NCBI RefSeq assembly: GCF_023910635.1
Contig: NZ_JAAVVZ010000007.1
Location: forward strand, 62,001-126,000
Direction of reading: 5' to 3'
DNA from: Sphingorhabdus sp.
Lineage (GTDB): Bacteria; Pseudomonadota; Alphaproteobacteria; Sphingomonadales; Sphingomonadaceae
DNA: 64,000 bases
Shown here piece by piece: positions 59,023 through 64,000 of this stretch. The notes under the pieces were generated by a model. The model did no database searches. It was not told the DNA's origin and worked only from the letters and a program-made list of their open reading frames with translations. The position numbers and the translations under genes are program-made. Every line of letters begins with the position of its first letter. The stretch's first letter is position 1.

Positions 59023-61375
59023 AGGGCCGCGTCCGCTCCACCCGCAAGCCTGGTCTAGCCACGGAGAAGCAAACCGTAATTCAGGAAACTTCACGAGGGG
59101 CTCGCAACTTTTAGGACACCAGTTTTCAATGTGGTGGCGAGGGGTGCGCCTACCAGTGGTGATCTGGGCGGGGTTGCTCTTGTTATTCTTCACGATCAGA
59201 ATGTCCATGACACTTGGCCAATATGAATGGCAAATGATCGGCCAAAGGCTGCTGGCAACTTTGTGGCTGTATCTTGATATTTCCGAAATGAAGCGCGTGG
59301 ATATTACGTTACGCGATGGCAGCGTATTTCAAACCTATATGGGATATGTACCGTTCATTGCCGACGTACAGACAGCTTGGGCAAAGCTTATAAACGCCTT
59401 CCTTGGATCACTCATATTTTCAACGACAATAACAGCTCTATTTGTATACTGGTATGTGCCATGGGCGCGCAAGCGCGGCGAAAGTATCCTAGCCGATCAC
59501 CATGAGCGCGGCGTCGAACTGGTTGAATATCACGCTTTGCGCAGGTTGATTGTACGCCACAACAGAAAAAAATTGCACGAGCGGGCAGAAGAAATGTTTC
59601 CCGATCACAGCGCTGCCGAAGTGGCCGATTTGCCATTTGCAACCCGAAAGCAGGCAGGGCTTGCACCACCTTACATGATAGCAACCCTGCCCTTTACATA
59701 TGGTACAGAGCAAAGCCACGTCATGGCGGTCGGCACGACAGGCTCGGGAAAAACGACGGTACTTAGATCATTGGTGGCACAAGCAATCGAACGCGGGGAT
59801 AACATTGTTCTTTTCGATCTAACTGGCCATTATGTTGAAGCTTTTTATAGGCAAGACCGCGACTATATTTTGAACCTCAATGACCAAAGATGTGAAAGCT
59901 GGTCGGTGTTTAATGACTGCGAGACACAAAGCGAATTTGTGGCAGCCGCGACTGCACTTATTCCCACAGAGTATGGGTCGGACGGCGGTTTTTGGGAACG
60001 CGCAGCACGAACGCTATTTGTTGAAATGTGCGTTAAACTAAAGTCGCTTGGGTTGACCAGTAACAAGGCCCTTTCAGATGAACTTTTGAAGGCCAGCCTC
60101 AAGCATATCTATTCCCGTTTGAGAGGAACCGTTGCCGATCCTTTGACGTCGCCGGACGCTGCAAAGATGGCGCAATCCATTCGCGCCGTCCTTAACGCGC
60201 ACGGAGATCATTTGCGGTTTTTACCGGATGGTGGTGCGCCATTCTCCATAAAGAAATGGATCAAACTCGAGGAAGAAACGCCTTCGATATTGTTCATCAC
60301 CGCGAGCTATTCCGATCTTGATATGGCAAAACCGCTGCTTACGATGTGGATGAATATTGCGATCAATACATTGATGACTTTAAAGCATACACGCGTGCTT
60401 CGTACGTGGTATATATTTGACGAATTGGCAGCGCTGCATAAGCTGCCAGCGTTGGAACGCGGTCTTCAAACCGCACGTAGTTTTGGCGGCGCCTTTGTGC
60501 TTGGTCTGCATAACTTTGCAGGGCTAAGAGTGCCCTATGGCGATGACGGAGCCTCCAACATCATCAGCCTGACCAATACAAAGTTATTCCTACGCGTAGC
60601 CCACACAGAAACGGCAGAGGAGTGTTCGCGTCTCATTGGAACACGCAAGGTGAGATTCATGGACGAAAGCTACTCCTACGGGGCCCATCAAACGCGCGAT
60701 GCTTCAACGATCAGCCCCACAACAAAGGAGGAAGCTTTGGTGATTGCTGATGACCTTACAAGCCTTCCAAACCTGACGGGTTATATTCGGTTTCCGGGAA
60801 AATTTCCGTCGGCAATGGTAACAATACCTTACGTCAACTACGAGGTGGTCGCTCAAGGATTTATTCCAAACGAACCACCACCATTGTTGCTTTTAGACAA
60901 GGACGATGGAGATGATGACAGTGGCGGGCAGGGCGAGGGTGGAGGTCCTGATATCGCAGAACTGCATCCAGAAAGCGATATGCCACCGGAAGAAGCACCT
61001 CGGGATAATGCTGTCCATTTAGGCAGTAGAAAGGACATAGACCCGAAAACCGAAAATCCTATTAAACGGGTCACATTGCCCACACCCATCAGTACCCGAA
61101 ATGCCCCGCGGCGCGGCAGATTGAGTATGCCAAAGAAGCCGGTCCAGTCGACGGAAGGCGATGTAAAACTAAATGTCAGGGAAAGTCAAAAAGGCAAACT
61201 AAACACCGTCGCGCCCTTTGCGAAACAGGGTCCTAGGCCCCGTGCCGCGCAGGTTGAGGAGAGTGTTTCAGGTAATATTGCCAAACGTGAAGTGCAGCAA
61301 GATTTCTACGACGATTCCACAAAAGCTTCGCGAATAGCAAGTCGCGACGGCGACGAATTGGATCATGATATATGA
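59012..61375 (+). CDS. traD: TraD-type IV coupling protein
   Basis: HVMAVGTTGSGKTTVLRSLVAQAIERGDNIVLFDLTGHYVEAFY; WYIFDELAALHKLPALERGLQTARSFGG. Confidence 0.93.
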   Translation: MADRGPRPLHPQAWSSHGEANRNSGNFTRGSQLLGHQFSMWWRGVRLPVVIWAGLLLLFFTIRMSMTLGQYEWQMIGQRLLATLWLYLDISEMKRVDITLRDGSVFQTYMGYVPFIADVQTAWAKLINAFLGSLIFSTTITALFVYWYVPWARKRGESILADHHERGVELVEYHALRRLIVRHNRKKLHERAEEMFPDHSAAEVADLPFATRKQAGLAPPYMIATLPFTYGTEQSHVMAVGTTGSGKTTVLRSLVAQAIERGDNIVLFDLTGHYVEAFYRQDRDYILNLNDQRCESWSVFNDCETQSEFVAAATALIPTEYGSDGGFWERAARTLFVEMCVKLKSLGLTSNKALSDELLKASLKHIYSRLRGTVADPLTSPDAAKMAQSIRAVLNAHGDHLRFLPDGGAPFSIKKWIKLEEETPSILFITASYSDLDMAKPLLTMWMNIAINTLMTLKHTRVLRTWYIFDELAALHKLPALERGLQTARSFGGAFVLGLHNFAGLRVPYGDDGASNIISLTNTKLFLRVAHTETAEECSRLIGTRKVRFMDESYSYGAHQTRDASTISPTTKEEALVIADDLTSLPNLTGYIRFPGKFPSAMVTIPYVNYEVVAQGFIPNEPPPLLLLDKDDGDDDSGGQGEGGGPDIAELHPESDMPPEEAPRDNAVHLGSRKDIDPKTENPIKRVTLPTPISTRNAPRRGRLSMPKKPVQSTEGDVKLNVRESQKGKLNTVAPFAKQGPRPRAAQVEESVSGNIAKREVQQDFYDDSTKASRIASRDGDELDHDI

Positions 61376-61587
61376 GCAAACCGGAGCAGCTTGACGATGA
61401 AACGTCACATGTCCCGCGTATCGCGCATGAGCGGGCTGAATTTGTCGGAACGCAGCTTCACCGGCAATGCACCAATCTGGTTGGCACGTCTGCACCCAGC
61501 GCCGATAATCTGATATGGGCTGACCTCGTTCAGTTTGTATTGCGCGCTGCGCGCGCGGCAGAGCAGAATGGCGGGACAGAGCAATGA
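61372..61587 (+). CDS. Small hypothetical protein between traD and traI
   Basis: 71 aa; 4-bp overlap with both neighbours. Confidence 0.55.
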   Translation: MSKPEQLDDETSHVPRIAHERAEFVGTQLHRQCTNLVGTSAPSADNLIWADLVQFVLRAARAAEQNGGTEQ

Positions 61588-64000
61588 GTGTGTCGATTGG
61601 CGCGGTGCACTCAGCCAGCGGAGCAGCTGCATATTTTGCGGCCGACAATTATTACAGCGCTGAACAAGCCGAAGGCACATCGCAATGGGCAGGACAAGGC
61701 GCAAACGAAGCAGGGCTTGCAGGGGCTGTCGATACAGTTGTCTTTGAGAAAATTCTCAACGGTGTTCTTCCCGACGGCACGCAAGTTGGCGATCCCGAGA
61801 AACGTGACCACGGCCGTGATTTTACCTTCTCGATGCCCAAATCTTTATCGTTGTTGGCATTGGTATCAGGCGACAAGCGCATCTTGGAAGCGCATGTCGA
61901 GGCCGTGCGCGAAACGATGCAATGGGCAGAGAAGAATTTGGCAGAAGCCCGCATCAAGGTGGACGGCAAGGATGTCGCGGTCAGAACAGGTAATCTTACA
62001 TACGCGCTGTTTCAGCATGATACGAGCCGCAAAACCGATCCGCAAAGTCACATTCATGCCGTGATTGCCAATCTGACTCGGCTGCCAGAAGATTACCGAC
62101 AGGCCGATAAGATTGACCCAAACACAGGCGAGGTCACCCGCGATGATGGTTGGCGTGCTTGGCACAACGGGGCGATGTATAAAGCCAGCACGACTCTCAC
62201 ATCGATTGCTAACGCCAATTTGAGGGCGCGCGTCGAACAGCTCGGGTATAAAGCTGAATTGGTGGCTGGCGGCAAACATGGTGCGTTTGAAGTTATAGGG
62301 CCAGATGGGGAACGCATTGCAAAGACCGCGCTCGATGGATTTTCCAAACGTGGCCAGGATATCAAGGCTAAGGCGCAAGAACTTGGCGTGCACAGCCCGC
62401 AAGGCCGGCGGGAAATAACAAAACGCACCCGCGATGCCAAGATAGATGCTGGTGACCGCGACGCTCTGCAAAGCAAATGGCGCGAGGAAGCAAAAGAGCT
62501 TGGCTATAATGGCGATAGCATATTCAAGGCCGCCAGCCTTGCTTGCGAAAAAGGAACGACCGAGCGCGGCGTTATTGCTGTGGGCGCGGCCGTTCGCGAT
62601 ACTATCCAAAATATCGGTGAACATTTACGCCGCGGCGATGACCCTCTGATCGACCAAGGATTATCGCGACTAACGCGGACACCTAATGTCGTTCGCACCC
62701 AATATGCGACCGCTAGTGCGGTTCGTATATTGAGTGAGCGCGAAGCAGCGTTCAAAACATCGGATGTTATAAAAACAGCGGTCGACTTAGGGCTTAAGGG
62801 CGTCACACATGCCAGCGTTGAAAAGCGCATGGAGCAGCTCGCCGAAAAAGGTCAGCTCGTCGTCGGCCAGTCGCAGCGCCACGATCGCGCCGTTGACTTT
62901 GTAACCACAAAAGACGCCATCGAGCAGGAAAGACGCATCCTGAAGGCAATGGATACAGGCATGGGGCAAGGCAGACCATTGATGCCAGCCAATGAAGCTG
63001 CGCGCGCGCTACAGGCGCTCGCTGGCGACAAGCAGCTTAATCCCGAACAATTGGCGGCAGCCATTCAGATTGTGTCGTCCACCGACAGGATTGTGCAAAT
63101 CCAAGGCAGGGCAGGGTCAGGTAAATCGACATTGTTGCAACCCGTTGCCAAAGCAGAAGCTATTGATGCCGCAGCGCGCCTTTTGGGCCAGGATGGGCAT
63201 AAAACCTTAATTCTAACAGGTGAGGTTAAAGGCGATGCCACGGCCCTGGCGTTTCAAAACAAGATGGTCGGCGACTTAAAAGCCGATACCGGGCTTGAAG
63301 CAATGACAGTAGATAGCTTCATTTATCGCAACACAAAATTCTTGGACGGGAACGCATCACCTCAAAGCTTTGCTGCGCGTAAATCGGAACTTCAGGGCAG
63401 ATATTTGATCCTTGACGAAGGATCCATGAATTCCAACGAACAGATGGATAGGCTTACTTCGCTTGCAAATCTGATGGAGGTTGGCCGTCTTGCCATTATC
63501 AGTGATCGAAAGCAGTTAAGCGCGATTTCTGCAGGTAAACCCGCTGCGATGATGCAGGCCCGCAGCATCCAAGATTCCCTTCCGGTCTCCGAAGTGAACA
63601 TAAATATGCGGCAGACAAACCATGATATGCAACTTGTCGCCAATCTGGCTGACGCGGGCAATATAAGGGGCGCGTTGGACGTTTTGGGCGACCGTGTCAT
63701 AGAGAGCAATGACCGAACCGGCGATGCAGCGCGCGCATGGCTTAAATTAAGTCCGCAGGAGCGCGGCAAAACTATATTATTGCCTTCGGGGCGTCAGGGC
63801 AGGGCAGAAGCCAACGCGCTTATCCAGGCGGGCTTAAAAGCCGAAGGAAGCATATTTGGAGAGGGGCGCAACTTCAACGTCCGCGAAAGTGTTCAGTTGG
63901 CGCATGAAGAACTGCGTTATGCCCAAAACTGGCGCGAAGCTGAATTTTTGGAAGTTGGATCAAAATACAACTCTCTTGGGCTGCAGCCGGGAGATTACCG
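61584..64000 (+). CDS. traI: MobF-family TraI relaxase-helicase (3' end outside window)
   Basis: MSVSIGAVHSASGAAAYFAADNYY, HGRDFTFSMPKSLSLLALV, SHIHAVIANLT, IQGRAGSGKSTLLQ, YLILDEGSMNS; not in the ORF track because it runs off the end. Confidence 0.93.
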   Translation, partial: MSVSIGAVHSASGAAAYFAADNYYSAEQAEGTSQWAGQGANEAGLAGAVDTVVFEKILNGVLPDGTQVGDPEKRDHGRDFTFSMPKSLSLLALVSGDKRILEAHVEAVRETMQWAEKNLAEARIKVDGKDVAVRTGNLTYALFQHDTSRKTDPQSHIHAVIANLTRLPEDYRQADKIDPNTGEVTRDDGWRAWHNGAMYKASTTLTSIANANLRARVEQLGYKAELVAGGKHGAFEVIGPDGERIAKTALDGFSKRGQDIKAKAQELGVHSPQGRREITKRTRDAKIDAGDRDALQSKWREEAKELGYNGDSIFKAASLACEKGTTERGVIAVGAAVRDTIQNIGEHLRRGDDPLIDQGLSRLTRTPNVVRTQYATASAVRILSEREAAFKTSDVIKTAVDLGLKGVTHASVEKRMEQLAEKGQLVVGQSQRHDRAVDFVTTKDAIEQERRILKAMDTGMGQGRPLMPANEAARALQALAGDKQLNPEQLAAAIQIVSSTDRIVQIQGRAGSGKSTLLQPVAKAEAIDAAARLLGQDGHKTLILTGEVKGDATALAFQNKMVGDLKADTGLEAMTVDSFIYRNTKFLDGNASPQSFAARKSELQGRYLILDEGSMNSNEQMDRLTSLANLMEVGRLAIISDRKQLSAISAGKPAAMMQARSIQDSLPVSEVNINMRQTNHDMQLVANLADAGNIRGALDVLGDRVIESNDRTGDAARAWLKLSPQERGKTILLPSGRQGRAEANALIQAGLKAEGSIFGEGRNFNVRESVQLAHEELRYAQNWREAEFLEVGSKYNSLGLQPGDY

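Noticed and set aside
59685-59692. CCCTGCCC on the minus-type side of the switch
   Set aside because: Not ignored: it is the single exception I saw to the polarity rule, but one site does not overturn 16 consistent ones.
1-64000. tRNA or rRNA genes
   Set aside because: No recognisable tRNA cloverleaf or rRNA sequence seen on either strand by eye; a tRNAscan run would be decisive.

Overview
The window looks like part of an alphaproteobacterial (probably sphingomonad) conjugative plasmid; the host is an inference from protein style. From left to right it contains: (i) an F-type T4SS operon on the minus strand, pilin/TraL/E/K/B/DsbC/TraV/TraC/TrbI/TraF/TraW/TraU (0-11 kb); (ii) an accessory block with an XRE regulator, lytic transglycosylase, M24 peptidase, an IS5-family element, a broken NTPase operon, TonB receptor + PhoD and a cupin (11.7-23.6 kb); (iii) a replication/partition core, ParA-ParB-RepA plus iterons (23.8-27.9 kb); (iv) a 28-42 kb protection/maintenance block with a DarB-like methyltransferase-helicase, a long ParB-like protein, an ArdC-like protein, an ATGA-linked chain of small ORFs and a GHKL ATPase; (v) a Phd/PemK TA pair, an IS701-family element inside a resolvase-like ORF, and a LuxR/RadC/winged-helix module; (vi) a five-gene minus-strand cargo operon between two inverted 59-bp IS tips (49.0-53.3 kb); (vii) a ~490-bp hairpin-rich region; (viii) DUF736/DUF2493, a decayed HigBA, a DUF1173 protein, a candidate oriT, TraD and a MobF relaxase that runs off the window end and is missing from the ORF track. 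The strongest unusual signals are the polarity switch of GGGCAGGG at repA/oriV, the IS-tip-bounded operon, the hairpin cluster, the duplicated repA palindrome, a 35-aa ORF with a QLDLF clamp motif in the GHKL chain, and repeated polypurine leaders. No database search was run. Family assignments come from reading the protein sequences.
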